A DNA stretch of 64,000 bases, from contig WNYE01000024.1 of assembly GCA_021396245.1 (NCBI GenBank), positions 1 through 64,000 of the forward strand, written 5' to 3'. The notes beneath the pieces were generated by a model. It made no database searches and was not told where the DNA came from. It worked only from the letters and a program-made list of their open reading frames with translations. The stretch's first letter is position 1; each line of letters starts with the position of its first letter. Positions 54,163 to 64,000 of the stretch are shown one piece after another. The DNA comes from Sporothrix humicola. Its lineage: Eukaryota; Ascomycota; Sordariomycetes; Ophiostomatales; Ophiostomataceae. The translations under genes were made by a program, and so were the position numbers.

Positions 54163-55219
54163 TGTGAGGATCTTGGGAGGTGAAGATGTCGAGATGATGT
54201 CCAAGAGAGGGATGCTGATCTGGGCTCTGGACAAAAGAGGTAAGTCAAGGTGCTCGAGATATATGTAGTCGAAGGGACTCGAGGGGAAGCCAAACAGGAT
54301 CAAGGAAAACTCACCGATCGAACGATTCTGTTTCTGTTAATCTTTTGAAAATCTTCAGAATCCACCGGTCGAGATTATCAGAGCGGAAGAACCTCGGACA
54401 AGGAGAAGTGGCGAGAGGACGAGGAAAGACGAGAGAAGAAGTCAGGATGGAGAAAAAAGACCCCAGGGAAGGGTCAAGAAGAAACGGATAACATCTTCAA
54501 CAAAGACGAGAGACGACGACAACAACGACACCACCACCGAACAATACCCCACGGGGCCTGTTGGGCATCGGGGACATAGGCATGCATCCTAGCGCCATGG
54601 GCTGTCGTCCTTTCTCGAGTCTCGTGGCCATGATCGATCTGGATCCGGGGTTGTGATGGTCAATATTGTTTTGTTCTTGGTGTGTTTTGTTTAGTCGAAG
54701 AGTTGGCGTGAGTTGGTGTTGACATCCGCCCGCTACGCCCGCCATCCGCCAGCCGCCTTCCCCGCTATCCGCGCCTTACACAGGTGCGCCAGTGCCAGCT
54801 AACAGCAGCTGCCATTTTGGCCGTCCAGACCACTGGCGCTAGTCTCCCACTCAGGACAGCCCACCCACCATACCGTCGAAAGTTGCAGACTGACTAACAC
54901 GGAAGAATTGTGCAAAAGGCCGTCTTAGCTCCTGCGATCCCCGGACTACCTCCACTCGAACACGCATTTCCCAGAGAGAAAATGGCGTCAAGACGACGAG
55001 CAGAGTCCCCTCCTCGCTGCAACCCCGCCGAAAGTGCCTTGCAGAGAGGTCCAAAGACCTCCTATCTCGGTCAAGCAGGGCCCATCCAGCTTATCGTCGG
55101 CATGATGGTGTCGTGAACTCCGTCTCAGTCAAATCGACTTTTCTCTCTGCAAGTTGAAGTCGAAGTTTGACAGTCAGCTTCACCACCAACAAACTCAAAC
55201 AACAACCCCCATCTACACA
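54163..55219. promoter_or_regulatory. Divergent promoter region of BVMO and serine hydrolase
   Basis: 1,057 bp between two diverging ATGs, so both genes can share control elements. A CCGC/CCGCC-rich cluster is at about 54726-54776. I could not identify a clear CGG-Nx-CCG site for the neighbouring Zn2Cys6 protein. Confidence 0.5.
54227..54314 (-). other. Probable 5'-UTR intron of the BVMO gene
   Basis: Minus-strand donor GTGAGT at 54314, a TTGACTTAC-type branch and acceptor TCCAG ending at 54227; 88 bp, entirely upstream of the ATG. Size and signals fit other introns of the window. Confidence 0.45.
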
Positions 55220-56464
55220 ATGTCCTCACTCGACGAGATCCTCGCGCGGTACACGCACCCCGAGACGGGCAGTCTTCACGGCGCCGCGTTTGTGGCTGTT
55301 GACCGCGACGGCAACGACCTCTACCGGGGCGCTTTCGGCCGGACCAAAGTCGACGCCGCCCACCCGGCCTCCAAGGCTTTGTCGCTCGACACGCCGACGT
55401 GGATCGCCAGCCAGAGCAAGCTGACGACGTCGGTGGCGGTCATGCAAGCCGTCGAGCAGGGGCTGGTCGGGCTCGACGACGACGTGCGCAAGATCGTGCC
55501 GGCTCTGGCTGACGTCAAGGTGCTCACCGGCTTCAACGGCGAGGAGCCGGTGCTGGAGGACCTAAACGTCCCTCTGACGTTGCGCCAGCTCATTTCTCAC
55601 ACGTCGGGCTTCGCGTACGACGCCCGCCACCCGCTGCTCACAAAGTACTCGGCCTGGGCCAAGCGCACGTCGCACATGTTTGACGGCACGATCAACGGAT
55701 TCCTGCACCCGCTGGTCTTCCAGCCGGGCACGTCGTGGATTTACGGACCGGGGCTCGACTGGGCCGGCCGGGTCGTCGAGAAGCTGACGGGCGACACCTT
55801 TGACGCGTTCCAACAAAAGAACATCTGGGGGCCGCTGGGTGCGAAGAGCACGACCTTTTTTCCTGCGAAACGCGAACTGACGGCCGATGATCTACTGGAG
55901 ACGGGTTTGAGGACGCCCGGCGAAGGACCCCAGGGGCTGACGGGCGGCCCTTCCCCGTGGAAGTTTGAGTGCCGGGACTCCTTGGGCGGCGCCGGCCTGT
56001 ACTCGACTGCTGCTGATTACGCCCTTCTCTTGAAGGCCCTGCTGGGCGGCGGCGCCCCTTTGTTGTCCCAAGCCTCTGTCGACGAGCTCTTCCGCCCGCA
56101 GTTTTCGCCGAAAATCGACGCGGACATGCGCGCCTTTATCAATGGCCCCGGCGGCTCAGCCAAGTCCAAGGCCTGGCTGTGGACTGCCGACCCAGAGAAT
56201 CACTGGGACGACTACATGGAGGTCCGCGTGTGCCTGTGCGGCCTTGTGAATGGGGAGGACGTTGTCGGTGCCAACGGGGCTGCCCGCCGCCGCAAGGGCA
56301 CCGTCAACTGGGACGGCCTGCCGAACCTGCTGTGGTTCGTCGATCGGGAGGCCGGCGTCGCCGCCACCTTTTTCACGCAGATCATGCCCATGGACGACGA
56401 GGCCGCCCGCAACGTCTGTGTCGAGCTGGAGGAGGCTCTTTACCGGTTGGTGGAGAAGAAATGA
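55220..56464 (+). CDS. Beta-lactamase-fold serine hydrolase/transesterase
   Basis: 414 aa, single exon, ATG at 55220 (MSSLDEILARYTHPETG). Class C beta-lactamase/esterase family (also includes LovD-type acyltransferases). Nucleophile motif S-x-x-K is Ser64-Gln-Ser-Lys67 within WIASQSKLTT; a second motif LRQLISHTSGF (121-131); catalytic Tyr candidate Tyr175 in WIYGPGLDWAGRVVEKLTG, very like the corresponding LovD-type segment. No signal peptide, so probably cytosolic. Such enzymes hydrolyse esters or lactones, or move acyl groups. Head-to-head arrangement with the BVMO suggests it processes the BVMO ester product (inference). True antibiotic resistance activity is unlikely to be its job. Confidence 0.9.
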   Translation: MSSLDEILARYTHPETGSLHGAAFVAVDRDGNDLYRGAFGRTKVDAAHPASKALSLDTPTWIASQSKLTTSVAVMQAVEQGLVGLDDDVRKIVPALADVKVLTGFNGEEPVLEDLNVPLTLRQLISHTSGFAYDARHPLLTKYSAWAKRTSHMFDGTINGFLHPLVFQPGTSWIYGPGLDWAGRVVEKLTGDTFDAFQQKNIWGPLGAKSTTFFPAKRELTADDLLETGLRTPGEGPQGLTGGPSPWKFECRDSLGGAGLYSTAADYALLLKALLGGGAPLLSQASVDELFRPQFSPKIDADMRAFINGPGGSAKSKAWLWTADPENHWDDYMEVRVCLCGLVNGEDVVGANGAARRRKGTVNWDGLPNLLWFVDREAGVAATFFTQIMPMDDEAARNVCVELEEALYRLVEKK

Positions 56465-56648
56465 AACTCTGAAAAATAGACAGCACACTTTTGGATACTA
56501 CAGAATCACAACATGTCACTTGCATCAAACTTGGTTAAACAAAAATCTTGCGTATATTAATTACATACAATTTCAGAACATAACTCATGATAGATCCGTA
56601 TGGTTCGACAAACAAACTAATTTCTCAGCAGAGTATCGATCTCCCCGC

Positions 56649-57413
56649 TTAGGTGTACTGCCAGGCGCCGACGGTGCCCTCGGGCTGGACGTTGACCTTC
56701 AAGTTGACGGGCGTGCAGCCTGAGAGCGTGGCCTTGTTGTCGGCGTTGACAGCGAAAAGCGTGTAGCCGCCGCCGCCGCCAGACGCAGTCGACGGGCACG
56801 CGACCCAGCCGTAGCCGCCCGAGTTGAGGTTGACGAAGCCGCCGTTGGTGTACGGGACCAGGCCGCCCTGGGTTGAGCCTTCGGGGATCGACGCCGAGTG
56901 GGCCTGGGTGTAGCCGACAGCGCCCGAGGGGTCGAGATAGACCTGCTGGCCGCCGGGCACGATGACGTCCATGGCCGGCTCGGAGCCGCTCGCCGTGGTG
57001 TCGGGCGCGAGGACAACGGTGGTGTCGCCCACGGGGCACTCGACACCCGTCGTCGGGCAGTACGAGCACGTCTCGATGCCCAAGTTCCAGCGCTGGTTGC
57101 AGGCGTCGACTGCCAAACCGTCGAGGGCGGTGGCGGCAGGGTTCGAGACGGTCAGCGTGAACGGTGTGCCGCCGGCCAGTGGCTGCAGCTGGGTCAAGAC
57201 GTTGTTCTCGCAGGTGTACATGTACTTGCTGTAGCAGGCGCCCGAGCAGTACGAAAGGCCCTCGCCGGCGACAATGGGGCACAGGAACGAGTTGTCCCAG
57301 CAGACGTACTGGGCCGGGTCGTACTGGGCGTCGCCGCAGGTCTGCAGGTCGGCACGGACGGAGCCGGCGTAGGCCAGCAGGCCGGCCAGAGCGAAGCCAA
57401 GAGACTTTGTCAT
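56649..57413 (-). CDS. Secreted CBM52-type carbohydrate-binding protein
   Basis: 254 aa; start MTKSLGFALAGLL at 57413, followed by a signal peptide likely cut after ...GSVRA (about residue 20). The N-terminal Cys-rich domain (about 22-70), TCGDAQYDPAQYVCWDN, FLCPIVAGEGLSYC, GACYSKYMYTC, resembles the CBM52 module found with fungal beta-glucanases. The rest has further Cys pairs (ACNQRWNLGIETCSYCP), Gly/Ser stretches and no recognised catalytic domain, so it seems to be a stand-alone binding or wall-associated protein. A TATA-like box is 134 bp upstream. The gene is convergent with the hydrolase gene, only 184 bp apart. Confidence 0.8.
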   Translation of the reverse strand: MTKSLGFALAGLLAYAGSVRADLQTCGDAQYDPAQYVCWDNSFLCPIVAGEGLSYCSGACYSKYMYTCENNVLTQLQPLAGGTPFTLTVSNPAATALDGLAVDACNQRWNLGIETCSYCPTTGVECPVGDTTVVLAPDTTASGSEPAMDVIVPGGQQVYLDPSGAVGYTQAHSASIPEGSTQGGLVPYTNGGFVNLNSGGYGWVACPSTASGGGGGYTLFAVNADNKATLSGCTPVNLKVNVQPEGTVGAWQYT

Positions 57414-60400
57414 TGTGAGAGTTGGGAGAGGGTTGTTTTTGAAAAGGTTGAGGTGGTGATGATGTTGAGGTGAGAGAGTGTTGAAGATGAGAGTTGATGA
57501 TGAGGATGATAAGAAAATGATTGTGGAATGGAGGGAGGAACAGCTTCCTTTATACTTGTTTCTCGATCGAGGGCATCGCAGCCGAGGCTGTGCCAAAGCT
57601 GTATGAGATCGGGCGTCTTGTCATCTCTCAACAAAATCGGCCATGACGATATCCAAGACTCTACGACGTCGGACGACGAAAAGCCCGAGCAGACCAAAGA
57701 TGTGGAGAGGGAACCACCGAGCTGAATACGAGCTTTGGGAGCATCATCTCCGCCGTTGTTTTTCTATAGAGTAATACATGTCAATGTTGATTTTGTGCCT
57801 TTTCTGTGTCTTCTGCATATCCTGCCGTCCTTTTGTGCATGTATTACGGGGGTTCCTTTTTTCTGTCCCTGCTGCAGAGCTTTCTTTACGAGAAGATTGT
57901 CCACCAGATTGTCCAAAAATGGCCCAAAGGGTCACACGCAGACCCAGGAAGACCCAGAGTGACGGACGCCAAGACTTGAATGGAGGGACGGGAGTGATGG
58001 GAAACAGAAAAAGAACATAGAAACAAAATAAAGCATGAGACAACGGCGCACTAAAGACTAAAACCACTAACACGACTCGCCTTTTGCCGCTGGTGTCAAC
58101 AGTCAACCTGTTCTCCAAGAGTCTAAACTCAACCAAGGGATACCCAGAAGAGGGATGTGCAACTTGGACAACTCTAACTCGCTCGACAAGACACAAGACC
58201 TCGTGTTCGTGCAGGGCTGCGAATTGTCGATCACCAGCTACTGGGGACTTGGTTGTATTCCAAAGTAAAGACTGCCTTGTGTAACACATTTCCATATTTG
58301 GAAAATACGGTAGACACGGCTCAACAAGCAGTGATGAGAGAAGAGTAACGTCGTATTTTTACCCCGGACGCCGGCTATTGTACTCTGCACTCTCTCATAC
58401 ATTGTAGCTTTTCGTGAACGCCCCATTGGGCTGTGCACAAGCCGTGTCTTTATTTTGTGTGAGATACCAGGTAACAACAATCAGGCGGTTCCTTCCTGTG
58501 CTCTGTGCTCTGTGCCGTCCCGTGTCTCGGTGCTTTTGTGTGTTTTAATGTCTCTGTTTCTGTGGTTTCCGTGGGTGAGATTGTCTCTCCGAACACAGAA
58601 GCACAAACACAGACACAAGCTTAACTCATCATCGGATGAGTCTTACCAGAAAACAGACAACAGACAACAGGTATGACTGAATGTACAAACATTTAATATA
58701 AGTGCAATGCCAGAGCACGGCCAAGATGGGCGTGACAGACGTTCAGGGTAAAAAAGGGCAAAAATAGAATGGTAGTGGAAAGACCAACGAAAAGAGGAAA
58801 AGTGAGAGTTAGTTCCTGCCTGCCTCACCTGCCTCCTGCCATCGCACGCCCCTGCTGTCCGTAAGACGTCAAGCGTTAGTGGCGGCACTCGTCTGCTAGT
58901 GCCGCTGCCCTGCAGGAAGAAGGCTCAAAAGGGTACAAAGTACTTTCAACCCGATGTTTCTCTCTTTTGTTTTTTGTCTCTTATTTTTTACTGATTTCTC
59001 TTATTGAATGTCTTATTCCCCTGCAGGGCTGACCGCAGACCGCCTGCGCGGAACGGTTCCCAATGAGGATTCCTTTGCAGGTACGGCAGGCATACGACAA
59101 TGCAGGTAGGGCCATAAGGGTCGGCGAATAGAATAGGAGAGTTCACTTTCCAATTCCTGTTTTCTGTTTCTCGTAGTTCGTATCTCGTGTTGTTTTTCTT
59201 CCTTTTCGTACAACATAACTTGACAAGTCCACCCAAGGACAAGTCATGTGCTGCCTCTCTTTTTACGGCCAGAAAGTCAAAAGTCGAAAGTCTGATTAGT
59301 CGTGGACTTTTTCTGGTCATGGTCGGCCTCGGTCTTGTCAAAAACGCCGTTTCTTGAGAAAGGGAGAAGTAAGTCAACAAAAACAAGAAACACAAAAAGA
59401 GAAGGGAAAAGTAGAAAGAAAACACCCGGAAGGTCGGCCAAGTCATGTTGGTCGAACTTGTTTCCCAAAATACCCCACAAGGGTCGCCACCTGGTTGTTA
59501 GTGAAAGCCCCGAGAGCCCCAACTGGGTAGCGGGCGGCCACACCCAATGTAGTGGGGCTCTGGGGCAGAAACTCCGGTCTCCGCCTGCACACCACCTTCT
59601 TTCTTCGTTCTTTTCGTTCTTTCCTTGTTTCCCATCTTTCCATCTTTAGGGGCCTTTCGCCAGTTTGCACCCTGAACGATCACAGAAAGGGTAAGACTCG
59701 GCATTCTTTACTCGGGACGAGGTCGACGTAAGTACATCGTCACTCTTCATTCCAGTGAGAAAACAAAGAAAAAGAAAACGTGGGACTGTAGCGAGGAATG
59801 CGTATTAATGGGATGTTGAATTCCAGCACGATTCATAAAGAATTGCACTCTGCAGCGACATCCAGTATTTTTTACTCTTTTCACTCTTTTCACTCTTGTT
59901 CAGCTCCTTCCCTCTTTCCATCTTTCCCTCTCCGCGGAAGAGAACTAGATTCGGCTGCTCGGGGGAAGTGGATTCCGATCGACTGACTCACCGGACTGTC
60001 CGCCTTGTTTGTCTGCTCGCTTTTCGTCACTTCGTATTCCACAGAGAGTGTCTGTGTTTTACGCAGAGCGTATTTCGACTTGTCGTTTGGGCTGCAGAAA
60101 TGAAATAGGGATGTGCTGCGTGAAAAGAAGGTTATTTTGGGGGACAGCACAACAAGTGACGTTGCGGTGGGTTGGGTGAGCACAAGACAGGACAGGGTGT
60201 GTCTGTGAGTGGTGGAGACATGGGGAAACAAGAAACACAGATCGCACGGGAAGAGATCGACACTACGGCAGCCCGAAACACCACCTCAGTCGAGCTAAGT
60301 CAACACCAAAAAGTACGGCTGCCCCATCGAATACGAGATATGATGAAAAGCCGACAGGAGGAGAGGAGGCAGAAAAGAAAGAGACAATTGTACATAAGCA

Positions 60401-61554
60401 GCTGTGACGCAGGCCAAGACTTTTCAACCGGCAGGCAGAAAAAGAGAGTTGCAGCAGAGGTTCGGCAGGGTCGTGGGGAAGAGAAACAAATACGATGCTT
60501 GGATGCAAAAGAACTGCTTGGAGACACGTCTGACCAGTCAGCAAACCAAAGTGAACTGCGACGTACTAGGTGACAGATCAATGACCAACTGTTTCCCCAA
60601 GGTGACGGGCATCAACAATCATTTGCACAGTCCTTTCGTCTTTCCATCACAAAACAAGAGCGGTGTGATCACGGGACAGCTCTGAGAATACGAGGAGAGA
60701 AAAAGAAAGTTATGGCGAGGATATATGTGACGGCATACAATAGGTACAATCACAGACGGAACGCGGCACACAGCACATGCTCGACAAGGGCACAGACAGG
60801 ACAGTCCATCCAGGTTCGCCCGTGGCGGAATTTGAACAGAAACCCAGGGCGCAAACGGCACCGTAGCGTCGGTTGATTGTGGCGGACAATTGACAATCAG
60901 ACAATATAAACCGTTGGGACAATTCCACCGCAAAGAACGCAGAGAGAAAGATATTAATAGGTCAACACTAAAGAGGGGAGGGAAATCCGCTTGGCGGCCT
61001 CGTTAGGCAAACGGCACAGCAGGCAGGAAGGATTTGGCAACGGCCGCAGGGTCGATGCCGGTCGGGCACATACACTAGGGAACAAGATACCATCACAAAT
61101 TGAGTAAACAACATCACTTGCTCACATGCACTTCATATTTTGTTCACACATGACAGCATTGACGAAAAATTAGGATAATGACTTTTTATTCGCACAGGGG
61201 ACGATATTGGTTATGGGCAGGACCAGAAGAAGAAAAAAAACACGCCCGAATCCGATTCCAGCGGTTGTTTGGGTAAAATGGGTGAAAGGCGAAAATTCGA
61301 AACACATGCCAAGACAGGCCGAAAGTCTGACAACAGATGGCAGGTCAAGACATGGTAAGATGAAAGTGATCCTATGGTAAAGAGGAGATGCGTATCGGTC
61401 AAAACAAGGGGGAATATTGTTGGATTCGTTGAATTTGAGTCGATATAGGTCGACTTGGGAAAGTTTGCGTTAACATTGGAACATGGACATCATTCGTGGG
61501 CAGTCGTGATGCGGCGGGCCGCTCAAAAAGAAAACCAGTGCGGGCACACGGTGT
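57414..61554. other. Intergenic
   Basis: About 4.1 kb without a gene I can support. The left end holds the promoter of the CBM52 gene (CTCTCA-rich leader, TATA box at 57547-57554). A stretch at 61003-61074 minus reads CMCPTGIDPAAVAKSF then LPAVPFA and stop after a CTAG acceptor, and might be a terminal exon, but no upstream exon is open. Other frames are irregular. Confidence 0.5.
57547..57554 (-). promoter_or_regulatory. TATA-like box for the CBM52 gene
   Basis: TATAAAGG on the minus strand, about 134 bp upstream of the ATG at 57413. Confidence 0.5.
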
Positions 61555-63274
61555 CTACTCCGGCTTGCGGCCGTAGCAGTAGTAGGCCGGCCAGTAGGCG
61601 TGGATGTTGGGGTCGCGGAGCTCCTTGCGGGTCTGCGCGCACAGCACCATGGTCTCCTCGGCCGTCATGCCGCAGCCGCGCGTCAGCAGCGCCATGAAGA
61701 GACCCTCCAGGCCCGGCTCGACATTGGCCAGCGTCCAGTGGCCCAGCGTCTTCATCTTGCGGTCGCGCGGCCACGCGTTGGTCGGCCACTTGTACTTGGC
61801 AAACACAATGTCGACAAATCCGGCCTCCTCCATCATCCGGGCGTACTGCGGCGACACATCCATAGGCCGGCCGAAAGAGGCCGAGGCCTGAGCGGCGAGC
61901 TTCGTTAGTTGGAGAAGAGCACTGTCCGCGGGCAGCGTGCCGTCGTCGCACTCGGGCGGGAACGTGCCGTCGTGCATTTCGAGGTATCCGCCGGGCTCGA
62001 GGTTGTCGTAGCACTTCCGGATCATGGCCGGGACATCCGAGAAGCAGCCGAGCAGTGCACGCCACCAGATAAAGTCAAAGGGCTTGCTCCATGTCCATTC
62101 CTTTTCGATATCGTCGACCTCGAACGAGCAGTTGGGCGGGACACTGCGCTGTTAGCGGGCATTCAGAAGGATCAGAAAGACACACGGGCTGGGAACATCA
62201 CATACAACTCGGGTTGGATAGGGCTCAAATCAACACCAATAACCTCTGCCTCCGGGTGTTCGTCGGCGTACTCCATAGCCCAGATGCCGGTACCCGTGCC
62301 CATATCAAGCACACGCTTGGCACCAGCCTCCTTGGGACAGCAGCAGAGTGCACCATCGAAAGTCAGACGGTGGGCGTCTATCAAATGCGGTCAGTATTTG
62401 ACTGTAGCTCAGAACTGGCTCAGAAAGGGAAATGGCCCTGTACTCACGGTGCTGGATATCGAGACGGCTGTTCTCAGGCTGTGTGGGGTTAGTATGGTAT
62501 CGAAAAATGGCTTAAGCAGACACAATCGGGCATCGACGCCTGGTATTGAAGCTCGCATATGGTACATACATCATCATTCGGGCACCAGTATTCTGCGATT
62601 GCGGTCAGCGCATGGAACAAAACGGACACATCCAGACCTTTTGGACCTGGTCAGATCACTGTCACCTCAACTTACTGCCTGCACTCAGAGAGTGATATGT
62701 GCGGCCGTTTTCATGGCGGAACTCGCGAATACTGTCGGTCAGGGATGTCAGGGAAGCATAAGAGAGTGAGCCGACGGCAGAATCGGCATCGCTAAAGCCG
62801 GGGTCAGTGCCCTCGTCGGTCTCGGTAGGCTGGGTCTCGTTGACGGAGGGAGCGGGCTCAATAGGGGCCGCATTGGAGGCGTCAATCGGGCCAGGTCCGG
62901 ATGCAGCTGCAGCTGCAGCTGTAGGGGCAGCAGCTGGGGCAGAGGTAGATGCGGCAGTCGAGGGTTCGGCCACAGCGGGCGTCTCCGTTGCTGTTGTGGC
63001 TGCCGTCTCTGTGGGTGCATCAGAGCTCGTGGCCTCGGCAGCAGGCTCGGCGGGAGCAGCTTCGACAGTCTTTGTGGTCTCTACCGGTGCGGTCTCTGGG
63101 GCAGGCGCGGCGGCGGCGGCGGTGTCAGCAACGTCCTATGCCATGGTTAGCAGCTGGTAGTTGAGGCTGAAAGCTAACAATCTAGGGTCGTTCTATTTTG
63201 ACCCCGCGCATCAGTTCACGTCAAGCTGAGGGTTATCTTACCGTGGACGCAACGCGCTCCTCTTCGGTAGCCAT
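61555..63274 (-). CDS. LaeA-like SAM-dependent methyltransferase
   Basis: Six exons: 63274-63242, 63135-62676, 62592-62570, 62478-62448, 62377-62206, 62143-61555; 435 aa. All introns (62-106 bp) are GT-AG with CTRAC-like branch points, and every junction keeps frame. The N-terminal ~115 residues are Ala/Thr/Pro/Glu-rich and disordered. The conserved part starts TDSIREFRHENGRTYHS, AGKYWCPNDDPENSRLDIQH, then SAM motif I VLDMGTGTGIW (205-215), VIGVDLSPIQPEFVPPNC, DFIWWRALLGCFSD and YDNLEPGGYLEMHD. This is the LaeA/Llm methyltransferase layout; founder LaeA is a regulator of secondary metabolism, while many paralogs are of unknown function. It ends at the usual YYCYGRKPE. Exons 3 and 4 are only 23 and 31 nt. 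Confidence 0.92.
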
Positions 63275-64000
63275 GGTGTCTGGATGTGAAGAGGTTGTGG
63301 CGATTGAGGAGGTATGGGAAAAGGGTCGAACGTGGCTCCTATCGATGTAGGAAGCTAGGGTTGAAGGACGTCGTCGTTCGCCCGTTTAGCGTGTTCCTGG
63401 AAGGAGACTGGTGGTGCGAGGCGTTAGTGACCGGACAAGGTAAGCTCCCGTTGGTGTCGAAATAGTGCCTGTTAAGGTCGAAGATAAAGGTGGAAAGACA
63501 GCGGGGAACAGGAACAAATGGGCTAGTCAGGAGCAAGCAGATAGGAAACAAAAAAAAAACGAGGACAGAAAAAAACAGACGACACAAAACAGCAAAGAAA
63601 AGAAATAGAAATGCAAATGTGGTCAGAATCGAGGGCCTCGTCGATATTTGTGGAAAACACCCCCCATCCCCCCATATGTGTCTGCCGAGAGCTTCCTTTT
63701 TCACACTCGTGGCCGTTGGTTCCCATTCCTTTGCTTCTCGCCCTCACCTCCTTCCCGATACCACCCCCTCCAGTCATCGTTGACCGCGCCATGGCGTTCT
63801 CTGGCGTTGGGCTAGGCCCGCCAGCTGTTGAGGAGAACAAGAAGAGAAGCAAGAGTGCAAAACGCAAGGGCTAGGCCAACGTCTGTCCGCCGCGGGGACT
63901 CCACCGGCCCACTGCCCGTGGCGCGAAATATGATGCAGTTGTGCCCCAGTTCTTTTTCTTCTTTTGTTTTTCACCTTCTCCTCGTTGCCTCGATTTTGTC
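63275..64000. other. Intergenic, methyltransferase promoter and right edge
   Basis: Promoter and leader of the methyltransferase on the left. The right end contains a small plus-strand frame at 63791-63874 and then runs out of the window. No other feature. Confidence 0.5.
63791..63874 (+). CDS. Possible small ORF or first exon of a gene leaving the window
   Basis: 27 codons: MAFSGVGLGPPAVEENKKRS, then a Lys/Arg-rich end. The ATG is in a strong context (GCGCCATGGCG) behind a CT-rich leader-like stretch. The basic tail suggests the start of a nuclear or nucleolar protein, but the frame closes at TAG and I see no clear donor before it. Low confidence. Confidence 0.25.
   Translation: MAFSGVGLGPPAVEENKKRSKSAKRKG

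Noticed and set aside
61003..61074. Possible terminal exon (CMCPTGIDPAAVAKSF... stop) on the minus strand after a CTAG acceptor
   Set aside because: Protein-like, but the matching upstream exon is closed by a TGA a few codons back; cannot be assembled into a gene.

Overview
The window is chromosomal DNA of a filamentous ascomycete, most likely a Sordariomycete (inferred; genus not determined). Evidence: short introns (52-108 bp) with CTRAC-type branch points; an AreA/NIT-2 GATA factor with the invariant EWEWLTMSL tail; a Dbf2/Sid2 NDR kinase; Zn2Cys6 and LaeA-like proteins; and a Ty3/gypsy element damaged by C-to-T / G-to-A transitions typical of repeat-induced point mutation (RIP).

Layout. 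1-9.1 kb is AT-rich repeat heterochromatin: a complete but RIP-inactivated chromovirus (1193-8093; 555-bp LTRs, TSD ATTAA) sits inside older, more eroded repeat DNA. Between pol and the 3' LTR, on the antisense strand, lies a reconstructable spliced Cys-rich/coiled-coil gene. 9.5-22.6 kb holds four minus-strand loci: a Ser/Pro-rich hypothetical protein, the Dbf2-type kinase (followed, after one TAG, by a 279-codon in-frame Q/H/S-rich extension), the GPI-anchor enzyme subunit PIG-C/Gpi2, and areA. 22.6-39.9 kb is a gene desert of about 17 kb in which I find no credible protein or structural RNA gene. 39.9-43.7 kb carries a complex I assembly factor (NDUFAF6-like) and an unknown protein whose gene seems to use two GC-AG introns. 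44.3-57.4 kb looks like an accessory metabolic region: MFS sugar transporter, SDR, Zn2Cys6 regulator, Baeyer-Villiger monooxygenase, beta-lactamase-fold serine hydrolase and a secreted CBM52-type protein. 61.5-63.3 kb is a six-exon LaeA-like methyltransferase.

How the genes may work together. The kinase, PIG-C, AreA and NDUFAF6 genes are housekeeping or global regulators. The 48.3-56.5 kb genes form a plausible module: SDR (alcohol to ketone), BVMO (ketone to ester/lactone), serine hydrolase (ester hydrolysis or acyl transfer), with a pathway-type regulator next to the BVMO and a shared divergent promoter between BVMO and hydrolase. This grouping is an inference from order and enzyme class; the substrate is unknown.

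Most noteworthy signals: the antisense spliced gene in the retrotransposon; the in-frame kinase extension behind a single stop; a cluster of eight short palindromes, one with compensatory changes, between convergent genes; two GC-AG introns in one gene; and the 17-kb desert upstream of areA.
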